A DNA stretch of 64,000 nt from Streptomyces sp. MspMP-M5 (GTDB lineage Bacteria; Actinomycetota; Actinomycetes; Streptomycetales; Streptomycetaceae). Position 1 is the first letter of the stretch. Each line of letters opens with the position of its first letter. Made by a program: the position numbers and the translations under genes. The DNA is taken from assembly GCF_000373585.1 (NCBI RefSeq), contig NZ_KB891866.1:124001-188000 (forward strand), given 5' to 3'. Positions 13,201 to 21,562 of this stretch are shown here, in pieces. The notes below the pieces were generated by a model. That model was not told where the DNA came from. It ran no database searches and saw only the letters and a program-made list of their open reading frames with translations.

Positions 13201-13284
13201 CGCCGAGACGTACCGGACGGGCCCGAGCAGCCGGATGCGGTCCGACCCCGACAGCGCGGAAGTCTCTGCCATAGCTCTCTGCAT
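10216..13284 (-). CDS. SARP/AfsR-family transcriptional activator with NB-ARC and TPR regions
   Basis: A 1022-residue regulator using ATG 13284; the next ATG, 13272, is also possible, and an AGGAG lies very close to the first. The N-terminus (about 15-105) is an OmpR-type winged helix and is followed by the bacterial transcriptional activation domain (to about 265) of Streptomyces antibiotic regulatory proteins. A central NB-ARC ATPase shows a P-loop (TGMGGAGKTAL) and a Walker-B-like VVLDNA. The remainder is helical and TPR-like. This is the large AfsR architecture rather than the short DnrI one. It is convergent with the peptide operon and is the only regulator nearby, so it is likely the pathway activator; a direct link is not shown. 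Confidence 0.9.
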   Translation of the reverse strand: MQRAMAETSALSGSDRIRLLGPVRYVSARGNVTRPGAPGPQSVLAALALRPGTLVTIDELIDGLYFDDPPASARRVIVNYIHRLRTHLDREARAAQPGDGGDGPGRAVIETMADGYVLRIPEDRVDALRFGQLVALARRHAHGRDPAAGAACLEEALAMWQGPALAGLPGPFALNWRRTLGEQLASALEYRLELLLVCGRHAEAVPDIVRALKTYPYRERLHGALMLALYRSGRAAEALSAYDRARRVLAEDLGIDTSPTLRTLHAAILAGDEALLLPSDQGDEDDVEDEAGQGDEGAASAAEAARAGAPAPVGPGQLPPAPCDFTGRQEQMSALVSALTSGQAHAVAVVTGMGGAGKTALALRAAHAVAGTYPDGQLYANLRAPDGAPADPGEVLAGFLTGLGVPAERIPGSLPERAALFRTVLSPRAVLVVLDNAATAAQIEPLLPGAARCAVLITGRTLPALPATVTLPLRGLGADEAVELIGKVAGVHRIQAEPDAVAALVAACGHLPLALRAAGARLAARPGWSVAALLERVSDQARLLAELRVGEVTVEAVFEMSFAQLSARQAAAFLALSVPHCTEFDVRAAAAALRMPEQEAEDVLEALVDAALLETGAPGRYHFHDLVGAYARQKARSELPASEHRAVVRGAIDYLCTGVVAAVRATQPLSGPLTAEIHPRRTADLDMSGGPEAVRWIRRVLPVLGAVVEQVAADGDPEAVALAVDALTLVPCFEEVLPLGSLGRAASVLLPAALAHCGPAVVGTAYYAAGTILRKHAGAGSLQRAREHLRRVVEIFGDAPRPGEGQRPFLAVLFTHTMLAQLEVEFGGFEAARWYAQRSVELAATTGDQALVARRRTLLLQIEVLDPDRRTDLAAIGAQCRELAGVLTRGQDVKWLISVMMTEADSLLYDGRHTAAVGLYQRVLARARSTDHVRNVTECQFRLAEAMLLAGDADAAVAYAWEALAGAQESCEQRLLARSHQVLGEALRAVGRGSEADDHLARATELERELRPDGPRAVTAAA

Positions 13285-13368
13285 GTCTCCTGTAGGGCGG
13301 AGAACGGAATCGCCACCGCACACCGCCGTGCATCGGTCAGTGAAAGACGCCGAACAACGTGCCCCCGC

Positions 13369-13397
13369 CCGCTGACGTTCCACTAACTTTCGACTGA
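13369..13397 (-). promoter_or_regulatory. candidate SARP operator: three heptads at 11-bp spacing
   Basis: Read on the minus strand, TCAGTCG, TTAGTGG and TCAGCGG are each separated by exactly four bases, a period of 11 bp. This is the architecture of known SARP binding sites, which are direct heptameric repeats on one face of the helix. They lie 85-113 bases upstream of the regulator start, so autoregulation is suggested. No convincing -10 hexamer was found downstream. Confidence 0.5.
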
Positions 13398-13593
13398 CGC
13401 CGGTGTCATCACTGCCGCGTCCGCACCTGGCGAGTGCCCGTGACGGACCGCATGGCGCCCGTCGCGGGGCGGCGACGAAGGCACGCCGAGGAACGCGTCC
13501 CACAGCCAGGACCTGCAACGCAGCGCCGTCGACCGCCCTCCGGCGGGCCCCGCCCGGGCCCGAGCCGCCTCCCTAACGTCGCCAACTCCTGGG

Positions 13594-13639
13594 CTGCGCG
13601 CCTGCTCCGAGCAGGAGAACAGGAGAGCAGTGCGCGCAG
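13594..13639 (-). terminator. nested stem-loop downstream of the glutamate-synthase-like gene
   Basis: An outer perfect stem CTGCGCGC/GCGCGCAG (13594-13601 and 13632-13639) encloses an inner stem CCTGC/GCAGG (13601-13615 region). It begins 21 bases past the stop codon at 13660 on the minus strand, the usual place for a terminator. It has no T-run. Confidence 0.5.
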
Positions 13640-13659
13640 TGCTTGCCGGTGCCGGCGCG

Positions 13660-15204
13660 TCAGACGGTCGGGCTCGGCACGGAGGCCGGCTTGGTGGTGA
13701 GCAGTGCGGTGATCTCCTCGGCGAGGTGCGGGGCGAGCTCGCCCCAGCCGTCCTTGTAGCCGTAGACGCCGGCCAGGGTGCGGGCCTCGTAGTCGCCGTT
13801 CATGATCTCGATGTCGTCGGCGGTGATGAGCGCCGGGTGCGCGACGCCGACGGCCGCCGAGACCTTCGTCAGCTCCTGGCGCAGGGTGCGCAGGTAGACG
13901 GCGGCCCGGGTGGCCTTCGAGGTCGGGTCGAGACCGCGGGCCAGCCGCGCGTTCTGGGTGGCGACGCCGGTGGGGCACTTGTCGGTGTGGCACTTCTGCG
14001 ACTGGATGCAGCCGATCGACAGCATCGCCTCACGCGCCACGTTGATCATGTCGACACCCAGCGCAAAGGCGACCGCGGCGTTCTCGGGCAGGCCGAGCTT
14101 GCCGGAGCCGATGAAGGTCAGGTCGTCGGTCAGCCCCAGCTCGGCGAAGGTGCCGTAGACCCGGGAGAAGCCCATCCGGAAGGGCAGCGACATCGAGTCG
14201 CTGAAGATCAGCGGAGCCGCCCCGGTGCCGCCCTCACCGCCGTCGACGGTCACGAAGTCGACACCACGGTCACCACGCGCCATCAGCGTGGCCAGCTCCT
14301 GCCAGAAGTCCATCTCGCCCACCGCGCTCTTGATCCCGACCGGCAGACCGGTCTCGGTGGCGAGCAGTTCGACGAAGTCGAGCATCGAGTCGACGTCGCT
14401 GAACGCGGTGTGCCGCGACGGGGAGGCGCAGTCCTTGCCGAGCGGTATGCCGCGGATCTCGGCGATTTCCGGGGTCACCTTCGCGCCCGGCAGCATCCCG
14501 CCCAGCCCCGGCTTGGCGCCCTGGGAGAGCTTGATCTCGATCGCCTTGACCGGGGCGCCGGCGACCACCTCCTTGAGCTTGTCGAGGTTGAAGCTGCCGT
14601 CCTCGTTGCGGCAGCCGAAGTACGCCGTGCCGATTTGAAGGACGAGGTCGCCGCCGTTGCGGTGGTACGGCGAGAGGCCGCCCTCGCCCGTGTTCTGCAT
14701 CGTGCCCGCCAGCGCCGCCCCCTTGTTGAGCGCCGTGATCGCCGCGCCGGAGAGCGATCCGAAGCTCATCGCCGAGATGTTCACCACGCTCGCCGGCCGG
14801 AACGCCTTGGCGCGCCCGCGCGGCCCGCCCAGCACCTTGGCCGAGGGCAGTGGGGCCTGCGGGTCGTGCGCGTCGGGCAGCGTGCCGGCGAACGTGCGCT
14901 GCTTCAGGTACGCGTGGCCCTGCACGTGCTCGACGTCGTTGTCGGTTCCGAACCCGAAGTAGTTGTTCTCGCCCTTCGCCGACGCGTAGATCCAGGTGCG
15001 CTGGTCACGACTGAACGGGCGCTCCTCGTCGTTGGACGTCACGATGTACTGCCGCAGCTCGGGCCCGATCGTCTCCAACAGGTACCGGGCGTGCCCGATC
15101 ACCGGGAAGTTCCGGAGCAGTGCGTGCTTCTTCTGGACAAGGTCACGAGCGGCCACCAGTGCCAGTGCTGTTGCGGTGGCCGTGGCGATGCTCCGGGCGC
15201 GCAT
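13660..15204 (-). CDS. FMN-binding glutamate synthase family protein
   Basis: A 514-residue protein related to the FMN/Fe-S domain of the glutamate synthase large subunit. The start at 15204 follows GAGAGGAACGTTC. The N-terminus (about 5-20) is hydrophobic and may associate with the membrane. Visible signatures are the Gly-rich flavin-site segment VDGGEGGTGAAP and a C-terminal cysteine group C-x5-C-x4-C in the CIQSQKCHTDKCPTG region, as in the 3Fe-4S site of GltB. There is no N-terminal Ntn glutaminase domain, so it is not a complete GltB. The reaction of these stand-alone proteins is not established. Confidence 0.85.
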   Translation of the reverse strand: MRARSIATATATALALVAARDLVQKKHALLRNFPVIGHARYLLETIGPELRQYIVTSNDEERPFSRDQRTWIYASAKGENNYFGFGTDNDVEHVQGHAYLKQRTFAGTLPDAHDPQAPLPSAKVLGGPRGRAKAFRPASVVNISAMSFGSLSGAAITALNKGAALAGTMQNTGEGGLSPYHRNGGDLVLQIGTAYFGCRNEDGSFNLDKLKEVVAGAPVKAIEIKLSQGAKPGLGGMLPGAKVTPEIAEIRGIPLGKDCASPSRHTAFSDVDSMLDFVELLATETGLPVGIKSAVGEMDFWQELATLMARGDRGVDFVTVDGGEGGTGAAPLIFSDSMSLPFRMGFSRVYGTFAELGLTDDLTFIGSGKLGLPENAAVAFALGVDMINVAREAMLSIGCIQSQKCHTDKCPTGVATQNARLARGLDPTSKATRAAVYLRTLRQELTKVSAAVGVAHPALITADDIEIMNGDYEARTLAGVYGYKDGWGELAPHLAEEITALLTTKPASVPSPTV

Positions 15205-15491
15205 GAACGTTCCTCTCCTCGATGCTCGACTCCTTCGCCGTGCGGTGGAGTCGTTGTGCCGTGTCGTGCCGTATCGGGCGTTGGGCGGCGGACATGACCA
15301 AGCGGGCGTCAGCGTCCGTCGAAGAACGCGCATTGATAGTAGGGCTCGCTCGAAACAGGCGCGGGGACAGGGTCGTCGGGTGGGCCCTCTTGTCGACGGC
15401 AGTGGCCGCGGGGCGGTTATGGTTGCCGGAGGGTGGGTCGGATACGACGGGGGGGCTCGCGTTGGATCGCCTTGCCGGACGCGGTGGGCGG

Positions 15492-16196
15492 GTGACCGAT
15501 CGGCCGGCGCCCGCGGTGCTGCCCTCGTCGCTGCGTGCGACTCTCGGGCTGATCGCGGGCCTCGCCGCGTCGGTGGTCGTGTTGCTCGGGGTTCTGTACG
15601 CCGGCCACAGCGAGCCCGGCACGGTGGACAGGTGGATCATCCGGCCGACGGCGGACAGTGTGCGGCCGCCGTGGCGGTACGTCGCTCTGGCCGCGGACTT
15701 CTTGGGGGAGCCCGTAGGAGCGGCGACGCTGATCGTGGCCATCGTGACGGGCTGCCTGCTGCTTCGGCGTCCTCGCGCGGCGTTGTTCGTCGTTGCCGGG
15801 GCCGGCCTGGCCGTGGGGACGGCGACGCTGCTCAAGCACCTGGTGGGACGCACCATCCACGGCGCCGACAACCTGTCCTATCCGAGCGGGCACACCGCCT
15901 TCCTCACCGCGCTCGCCCTCGTGGCGGCGCTGCTCGCGACCGGCCGACTCGGCCTCGGCAGGACGGCCGGCACGTCACTCGTGCTCGCCGCGGCGCTGGT
16001 TGCCGGCGCCGCCATGGGCTGGGCGCAGGTCGTCCTGGGCGCGCACTACCCGACCGACGCCCTTGGCGGCTGGTGCACCGCGCTGGCCCTGGTGCCTGCG
16101 ACCGCGTGGCTGGTCGACCGGACGGCGAACAGGATGACCGGCCGGACGCCCGGCAGGACGACCGATGCTGCCCGGCCGGAGCCGGGCAGCCGCTGA
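15492..16196 (+). CDS. PAP2-family membrane phosphatase
   Basis: About 234 residues from GTG 15492, with several hydrophobic segments. PAP2 signature pieces are present: a K-x6-R motif in KHLVGRT, the central PSGH in YPSGHTAF, and a C-terminal GAHYPTDALGG with the catalytic His. Members dephosphorylate lipid phosphates such as undecaprenyl pyrophosphate or phosphatidic acid. The frame stays open upstream (ATG 15294, or 15222), but those codons lack the G/C third-position bias of the rest, so I chose 15492. It ends seven bases from the convergent polysaccharide operon. A role in recycling the lipid carrier of that operon is possible but unproven. Confidence 0.8.
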   Translation: MTDRPAPAVLPSSLRATLGLIAGLAASVVVLLGVLYAGHSEPGTVDRWIIRPTADSVRPPWRYVALAADFLGEPVGAATLIVAIVTGCLLLRRPRAALFVVAGAGLAVGTATLLKHLVGRTIHGADNLSYPSGHTAFLTALALVAALLATGRLGLGRTAGTSLVLAAALVAGAAMGWAQVVLGAHYPTDALGGWCTALALVPATAWLVDRTANRMTGRTPGRTTDAARPEPGSR

Positions 16197-16203
16197 CGTA
16201 CCG

Positions 16204-17547
16204 TCATGCCAGGCGGCGGAACACGGGCTTCACCGGCCGCCCGCCGAGCCAGGGAGAGGGATCCGCGGCGTCCAGTGCCTTCCGGTACACCGCGCACGCC
16301 TGCGCCACCACGTCGATGGTGTGGTCGATGTCCGCGTCGGTGAGCGCGCTGCTCACCACGAACGACGGAGCCAGTACCCCGCCCGCGAGGAGCCGCCGCA
16401 GGAAGAGGGTGCGGTACTCCTGCGACGGCCGCAGGTTCTCGTCGAGGGTGGCGAAGACGAGGTTGCTGGCCCGGCCGCGGACGGTGAGGTGGTCGCCGAC
16501 GCCCATGCCGGCCGCGGCGTCGCGGACTCCGGCGGCCAGTCGTTCGCCGAGGGCGTGCAGTCGGGCGGTGATGCCCTCCTCGACGTAGGTGGTCTGCACG
16601 GCCATCGCGGCGGCCAGCGAGTGCGTCTCCGCGCCGTGCGTGGTGGACAGCAGGAACACCCGGTCGTGCGCGTGACGCAGCCCGCCCCGCTCCATCAACT
16701 CACGGCGCCCGGCGAGCGCGGAGACGGCGAACCCGTTGCCCAGCGCCTTGCCGAACGTGGAGAGGTCGGGGACGACGCCGTACAGGCCCTGGGCGCCCGC
16801 CTCGGACCAGCGGAAGCCGGTGATCATCTCGTCGAAGATCAGCACGCAGCCGTGCCGGTCGGCCAGTTCGCGCAGGCCGGTGAGGTACCCGGGCGGGGGC
16901 TCGGTGTGGGTGGCGGGTTCGAGGATCAGGCAGGCGATCTCGTCCTGGTGACGGGTGAGCAGCTCCTGTGCGGCGGCCAGGTCCCCGTACGGGAACGTCA
17001 CGGTCAGCTCGTTGGTCGTCGCAGGAATGCCCGCGGACATCGGCGTGGTGCCGATGAACCAGTCGTCGACGGAGAAGAACGGGTGGTCGGCGCAGAGGGC
17101 CACCCGCGGGCGCCCGGTGGCGGCGCGGGCCAGGCGCACCGCGGCGGTGGTGGCGTCGGAGCCGTTCTTCGCGAACTTCACCATCTCGGCGGTGGGCACC
17201 GTGGCCAGGAAGCGTTCCGCGGCCTCGACCTCCACGATGGACGGCCGGACGAAGTTGCTGCCACGGTCGAGTTCCCGCCGCACCGCCTCGATCACGCGTG
17301 GGTGGGCGTGGCCGAGGCTGACCGACCGCAGGCCGGAGCCGTACTCGAGATAGCGGTTGCCGTCGACGTCCCACACGTGGGCGCCCTGGCCGTGGCTGAT
17401 GACCGCGGCCAGGTTCTCCGGATACTGGTCGTCGCCCTTGGCGTAGGTGTGCGCGCCCCCGGGGACCAGGGCGTGCAGCCGCTCGTTCGCCGCCCGCGAC
17501 CGGGGCAGTGGGAACTCTTCGGTGTCAACCGTGTCTTCGGTGTCCAC
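16204..17547 (-). CDS. PLP-dependent class III aminotransferase, glutamate-1-semialdehyde aminotransferase-like
   Basis: A 447-residue fold-type I PLP enzyme resembling glutamate-1-semialdehyde 2,1-aminomutases. The PLP lysine is in STFGKALGNGF and the cofactor Asp is in LIFDEMITG. GTG 17547 was chosen because GAGG lies five bases upstream and the preceding gene ends eight bases away. It is the last gene of the polysaccharide operon and no tetrapyrrole gene is near. A sugar or side-chain aminotransferase role is therefore more likely than a heme role, although the family resemblance alone cannot tell. Confidence 0.85.
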   Translation of the reverse strand: MDTEDTVDTEEFPLPRSRAANERLHALVPGGAHTYAKGDDQYPENLAAVISHGQGAHVWDVDGNRYLEYGSGLRSVSLGHAHPRVIEAVRRELDRGSNFVRPSIVEVEAAERFLATVPTAEMVKFAKNGSDATTAAVRLARAATGRPRVALCADHPFFSVDDWFIGTTPMSAGIPATTNELTVTFPYGDLAAAQELLTRHQDEIACLILEPATHTEPPPGYLTGLRELADRHGCVLIFDEMITGFRWSEAGAQGLYGVVPDLSTFGKALGNGFAVSALAGRRELMERGGLRHAHDRVFLLSTTHGAETHSLAAAMAVQTTYVEEGITARLHALGERLAAGVRDAAAGMGVGDHLTVRGRASNLVFATLDENLRPSQEYRTLFLRRLLAGGVLAPSFVVSSALTDADIDHTIDVVAQACAVYRKALDAADPSPWLGGRPVKPVFRRLA

Positions 17548-17554
17548 GCCGACC

Positions 17555-18106
17555 TCAACTCTCCATCTGCTGAAGGACCTTGGCGAGGCTCGGTGCCTCC
17601 TGGTCCCGCTGGGACATCGACGCGACCGGCAGCGGCCAGGGGACGGCAAGCTCCGGGTCGTCGAAGGCGATCGTCACGTCCTCGGCCGGATCGTGCGGCC
17701 GGTCGATCCGGTACGAGGTGTCGGCGGTCTCGGTCAGCGCCTGGAAGCCGTGCGCGCACCCCGCGGGGATGTAGAGCGTGGTCTGCGTCTCGCCGGACAG
17801 CTCGAAGGTGGCCACGCTACGGAAGGTCGGCGAGTCGGGTCGCAGGTCCACGACGACGTCGAAGATCCTCCCGTACGAGCACCGCACCAGCTTCGCCTCG
17901 CCGGCGCCGGAGCGCAGGTGCAGGCCGCGCAGCACACCCCGCACCGAGCGGGACAGGCTGTCCTGGACGAAGGCGTTCGGGTCGAGGCCGACCGAGCGGA
18001 CCACGTCGGCGTCGAAGGTTCGGCAGAAGAAGCCGCGTTCGTCGGCGTACGGCGTCGGTTCGAACAGATACGCCCCGGCGACGGCCGGGACTTCGGTTGC
18101 CTTCAT
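17555..18106 (-). CDS. dTDP-4-dehydrorhamnose 3,5-epimerase family protein
   Basis: 183 residues of the RmlC cupin family. The family motif GVLRGLHLR contains the catalytic His, and DLRPDSPTF and IPAGCAHGFQ follow as in RmlC. An RGG-rich GGGAGG site precedes ATG 18106, which overlaps the previous stop as ATGA. RmlC enzymes epimerise 4-keto-6-deoxy nucleotide sugars. No RmlA, RmlB or RmlD partner lies in the operon, so it may act on a different keto-sugar made by the neighbouring nucleotide-sugar genes. Confidence 0.87.
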   Translation of the reverse strand: MKATEVPAVAGAYLFEPTPYADERGFFCRTFDADVVRSVGLDPNAFVQDSLSRSVRGVLRGLHLRSGAGEAKLVRCSYGRIFDVVVDLRPDSPTFRSVATFELSGETQTTLYIPAGCAHGFQALTETADTSYRIDRPHDPAEDVTIAFDDPELAVPWPLPVASMSQRDQEAPSLAKVLQQMES

Positions 18107-19290
18107 GAAGCCTCCCTCGGAAACAAGCTCGCGGTCAACTGGCTGAACTGATCGGCGAGTTGGCGTTCGACGCGTACGTTCCGCTCGGTGAGTGTCCGTC
18201 GTAGCTCCGCCGCATGTTTCTCCAACTCCCGGAACTGCTCCAGGAGCCGGTCGGCGTCGACCTTGCGGGCCGGATGGCAGTACGCGCCCAGCCCCATCCG
18301 GTCCATGAGTGCGTCGCTCTTGGCCGCATAGCTGAGTGCGAGCGTGGGGGTGCCGACCTTCAGCGCGCAGACCAGGTTGTGGTAGCGGGTCGCCACTACG
18401 GTGTCGGCAGCCGCCGTCTCCTTCATGAGGTCGGCGAGCGAGGCCGCCTCGGCGGCGGTGACCAGCGGCGAGTCCACCGCGTCGAGGATCGCGGCGACCA
18501 CCCGCGCATCGCACGCGTCGCCGGTGAGCAGCCGCACCGGTCTGCCGTCCTCGACGAGCGTGCGGATGAAGGCGGTTGTCCCGGCGAGGTAGCGCCGGTG
18601 GATCTCCTCGGCCCGGCCGCGGTCGTCGTTGCCGCCGTGGAAGTCCATGACGCCGACGCAGACCGTTCCTGAGGGGGTGCTCGCGGGGGGCGTCGGCAGG
18701 GCGAAGGCGAGGTCCGGGCAGACCTTGTCGCGCGTGGTGTTCACGCCCATCTCCCGTAGTGCGTCGCGGGATGGGGTGTCCCGGTACGAGCGGTACGTGG
18801 CCAGCCGCGCCGACCAGCGCACCAGGGCCCGGGTCGCCCGGTCGCCGATCGGCGCGGCGCCGACGCCGACCAGTGCGACCCGGGTGCCGAACAGCCGGCC
18901 ACTCGCGCAGAGCAGGAACAGCGCGTACGGGAAGCCCCACGGCCGCAGCGGCAGCGTGGCCTCCAGGACGCCCATGCCCGGGACGATCACCACGTCGTGG
19001 CGGCGCACCCAGGCAGCGGTGCGGACGGCGTCGACGAGTTTGCCCAGGCCCTTGGCCGCGACGGCGCCCGCGCGGGACGCGGTTCGGTACTCGCCCCGGT
19101 ACCAGTGCAGCCGCGTCGCGGGGACCCCGTACCGGGCCGTGACGACCTCGGGTCCGCCGCACAGCGCGTCCACGACCGCCTGCGGGTGCTCGGCGCGGAG
19201 GTACCCGAGCACGGCCTCCAGCGACCCGTCGTTGCCGAGGTTGCCGGAGCCGAGCAGGCCGAACACCCCCACCCGCACCGCCTTGTTCAT
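18103..19290 (-). CDS. polysaccharide pyruvyl transferase family protein
   Basis: A 395-residue protein of the CsaB/WcaK family, with an N-terminal GxxGxGNLGND nucleotide-type loop and a C-terminal TRYHNLVCALKVGTP segment typical of the family. These enzymes transfer a pyruvyl group from phosphoenolpyruvate to a sugar as a ketal, adding negative charge to the polymer. Start and stop both overlap neighbours by four bases, so it is tightly coupled in the operon. Some family members have other substrates, so pyruvylation is likely rather than certain. Confidence 0.82.
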   Translation of the reverse strand: MNKAVRVGVFGLLGSGNLGNDGSLEAVLGYLRAEHPQAVVDALCGGPEVVTARYGVPATRLHWYRGEYRTASRAGAVAAKGLGKLVDAVRTAAWVRRHDVVIVPGMGVLEATLPLRPWGFPYALFLLCASGRLFGTRVALVGVGAAPIGDRATRALVRWSARLATYRSYRDTPSRDALREMGVNTTRDKVCPDLAFALPTPPASTPSGTVCVGVMDFHGGNDDRGRAEEIHRRYLAGTTAFIRTLVEDGRPVRLLTGDACDARVVAAILDAVDSPLVTAAEAASLADLMKETAAADTVVATRYHNLVCALKVGTPTLALSYAAKSDALMDRMGLGAYCHPARKVDADRLLEQFRELEKHAAELRRTLTERNVRVERQLADQFSQLTASLFPREAS

Positions 19291-20243
19291 GCCGGCCCCC
19301 CGTCACGGCCTGCACGCCCCGCGACGAGCGCGTCGACGGAGACGCTGAACCGGGCCGGGTCGACCGGGGCGCGATCCTCGACCCGTTCGCCGGCGCCCGG
19401 CCGGACCCGGCTCGTCATCCACGCGGACAGGTGACGGAAGCACGCGCGCCGGTCGGCCGCGGACAGCGGCGCCCGCCGGATCGCCGCGACGAAGCCCCAG
19501 ACGTACTCGGTGAGCAGCCGGGGCGTGGGGTGCAGCGGGCCTGCCCGGCGCGGGTCCAGGTTGACGCACCGGGAGCGCTTGGAGGGGTTCGCCCGCTCGG
19601 CGCGGGTGGGGTGGTCGCGGCGGAAGTACAGCAGCTCCGGCACCTGGTGGAAGGGCCCGTGCAGGACGATCTCGGCGACGAACGTGCGGTCCGCGTGGTG
19701 GTAGCTGTCGTGCGGCTTGACCCGGCGCAGCACGTCGGCCCGCAGTACCCCGTAGAAGTCGTCGCCACCGGGCTCGAACAGGAAGCTGCGGAAGCGCTCC
19801 GGCGCGCGCGGCGAGTCGGTGGCGAGCCCGTACGCGTACGGGACCTTCACCTGGCCGTCGCCGTCGATGACCGCCTGGCCGGAGTGCGCGAGGACGATGT
19901 CCGGCCGCTCGTCCAGCGCCTCGACGCAGCGCCGCAGCAGGTCCCGGGCATAGAGGTCGTCGTGCGAGGCCCACTTGAACAGCTCGCCGCGGCATTGGGT
20001 GAACACGTAGTTGTGGTTCGGCGCGGCGCCGATGTTCCGGGGCAGCCGGAGGTAGCGGATGCGTGCGTCGTGAGCGGCGTACTTGCGGCAGATGTCCTGG
20101 GTCCCGTCGGTCGAGGCGTTGTCGGAGATGACCAGCTCGAAGTCCTCATAGGTCTGGCCGAGCAGGGCGTCGAGCGACTCGGCGAGGTACTCCTCGCCGT
20201 TGTAGACGGGCAGGCCGATGCTCAGCCTGGGTTGGGTGGTCAT
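19287..20243 (-). CDS. family 2 glycosyltransferase
   Basis: 318 residues with a GT-A fold signature: LSIGLPVYNGEEYL at the N-terminus, SDNASTDGT for the nucleotide, and an HDD in place of DxD (ASHDDLYARD). GT2 enzymes add a sugar from a nucleotide donor to the growing lipid-linked repeat at the inner face of the membrane. It overlaps the flippase stop and the pyruvyl transferase start by ATGA. Donor and linkage cannot be read from sequence. Confidence 0.9.
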   Translation of the reverse strand: MTTQPRLSIGLPVYNGEEYLAESLDALLGQTYEDFELVISDNASTDGTQDICRKYAAHDARIRYLRLPRNIGAAPNHNYVFTQCRGELFKWASHDDLYARDLLRRCVEALDERPDIVLAHSGQAVIDGDGQVKVPYAYGLATDSPRAPERFRSFLFEPGGDDFYGVLRADVLRRVKPHDSYHHADRTFVAEIVLHGPFHQVPELLYFRRDHPTRAERANPSKRSRCVNLDPRRAGPLHPTPRLLTEYVWGFVAAIRRAPLSAADRRACFRHLSAWMTSRVRPGAGERVEDRAPVDPARFSVSVDALVAGRAGRDGGPA

Positions 20244-21562
20244 GAGGTCCTCACTTCGGGGATGGGGTGGTTCTGGTGGCGCTCGCGCAGGGCGGGCCGC
20301 AGTTGCAGCCACCACACGGCCGAGCCGCAGACGGTCGCGGTGGCGACGCCCCAGGCCGAGCCGACCGTGCCGGCCACGACCGCCCCGCCGAGTCCGCCGA
20401 CGACGTAGCAGGCGGAGGCGAACAGCTGGCAGCGCAGGCTGCGCCGGGCCGCGGCGAGCGCGCGCAGCCCGGCCGCCGCGCCGGTGCCGAGACCGGCGCC
20501 CGCGACGCCGAGGGTGACCGGCACGATGAGCGCCGAGGCGGAGGGCCAGACGCCGCCGAGCACCAGCGCGCCGAGCCGGTCCGGCATCAGCAGCAGCGCC
20601 ACGCCCCAGAGCAGCGCGGCGACGGCCTGCCCGCCGCCCAGCAGAAGGCAGAACGTGCCCAGCCGGTGCGGTGCCTGCCGCAGCACCCGTGCCGCCTCGG
20701 CGACGGTGACCAGCGACAGCCCCATCAGCAGCGCGAGGAACGGGCCGAGCAGGAGCTCGGCGCCCCGGACCGCACCCACCGCGCCGACCCCGACGATCGC
20801 GCCGAGCCCGTACGCCCGCAGCTGGCTCGCGCCGCTGAGGGCGACGTTCTCGACCAGGTACCGGTAGCCGAGGTCGCGCTGCTCGCGAAGCCACCCGCGC
20901 GCTCTGGTCATCCGGGGCCGGATACCGGACTGCAGGCAGCCGTACCCCGCGGCCACCGCGGCGGACGCGCCCCAGGCCAGGACGAAAGCGCCCACGCTGC
21001 CCACGTGGGCCGCCACCACCAACGCCGGGACGAGCGCGACGCCCCACACGAGGTCGTTGACGAACGCCTTCTGCCCGGTGCCGGCGGCGAAGAACGCGAA
21101 CCGCCAGGCGTCTTGCAGCAGCAGCCCCGGCAGTACGACGCCGAGGCAGGCGAACGCGGTCCCCACGCGGCCGCCGAGACCCAGTCCGGCCACCAGGCAC
21201 GCCGCGCCGAGGGCGGCACCGAGACCGAGCGCGGTACCCGACGACCGGACCACCGCCGCGCGCCAGGACGCGGCCGGCACACCGCTGAAGCGCACCACGA
21301 GCGGGTCGGTGGCCAGCCCGCGGGAGACGTTGAGCACCACGCCGTAGGTCACCCAGGCCAGGCTGAACACACCGAACGCGGCCACCCCCAGCGAGCGGGC
21401 CACATAGATCCCCACCACGAAGTTGGACATGCTGGAAGCCGCCTGGTCGGCCAGTCCCCAGGACAGCCGGCCGGCGATGGCCCGCCTGGCGGACGACCGG
21501 GTGTGCCTGGCCCGGGCCGCCGATGCCGTCGTCAGCTCCTCCTCGGTGGTCATCCGCGTCAT
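20240..21562 (-). CDS. Wzx-like polysaccharide flippase (MOP superfamily)
   Basis: A 440-residue multi-pass membrane protein with about 12 hydrophobic segments, beginning near LSWGLADQAASSMSNFVVG as in MOP-family polysaccharide exporters. It would move the undecaprenyl-linked repeat unit across the membrane for Wzy-type polymerisation. ATG 21562 overlaps the previous gene; a second ATG three codons later is also possible. It is the only flippase candidate in the operon. Confidence 0.85.
   Translation of the reverse strand: MTRMTTEEELTTASAARARHTRSSARRAIAGRLSWGLADQAASSMSNFVVGIYVARSLGVAAFGVFSLAWVTYGVVLNVSRGLATDPLVVRFSGVPAASWRAAVVRSSGTALGLGAALGAACLVAGLGLGGRVGTAFACLGVVLPGLLLQDAWRFAFFAAGTGQKAFVNDLVWGVALVPALVVAAHVGSVGAFVLAWGASAAVAAGYGCLQSGIRPRMTRARGWLREQRDLGYRYLVENVALSGASQLRAYGLGAIVGVGAVGAVRGAELLLGPFLALLMGLSLVTVAEAARVLRQAPHRLGTFCLLLGGGQAVAALLWGVALLLMPDRLGALVLGGVWPSASALIVPVTLGVAGAGLGTGAAAGLRALAAARRSLRCQLFASACYVVGGLGGAVVAGTVGSAWGVATATVCGSAVWWLQLRPALRERHQNHPIPEVRTS

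Larger units (their letters stand above)
13285..13659. other. intergenic region: regulator promoter side and upstream gene terminator
   Basis: This 375-base gap separates the end of the glutamate-synthase-like gene from the start of the SARP gene, both on the minus strand. It holds the heptad repeats at 13369-13397 and the nested hairpin at 13594-13639. I see no supportable gene in the rest. Confidence 0.6.

Noticed and set aside
15222..15491. Longer start for the PAP2 gene.
   Set aside because: Codons in this stretch (many A/T-ending) do not match the body of the gene and overlap the likely divergent promoter region.
16204..17547. Calling the aminotransferase HemL.
   Set aside because: It is embedded in a polysaccharide operon with no tetrapyrrole genes; family similarity alone does not support a heme role.
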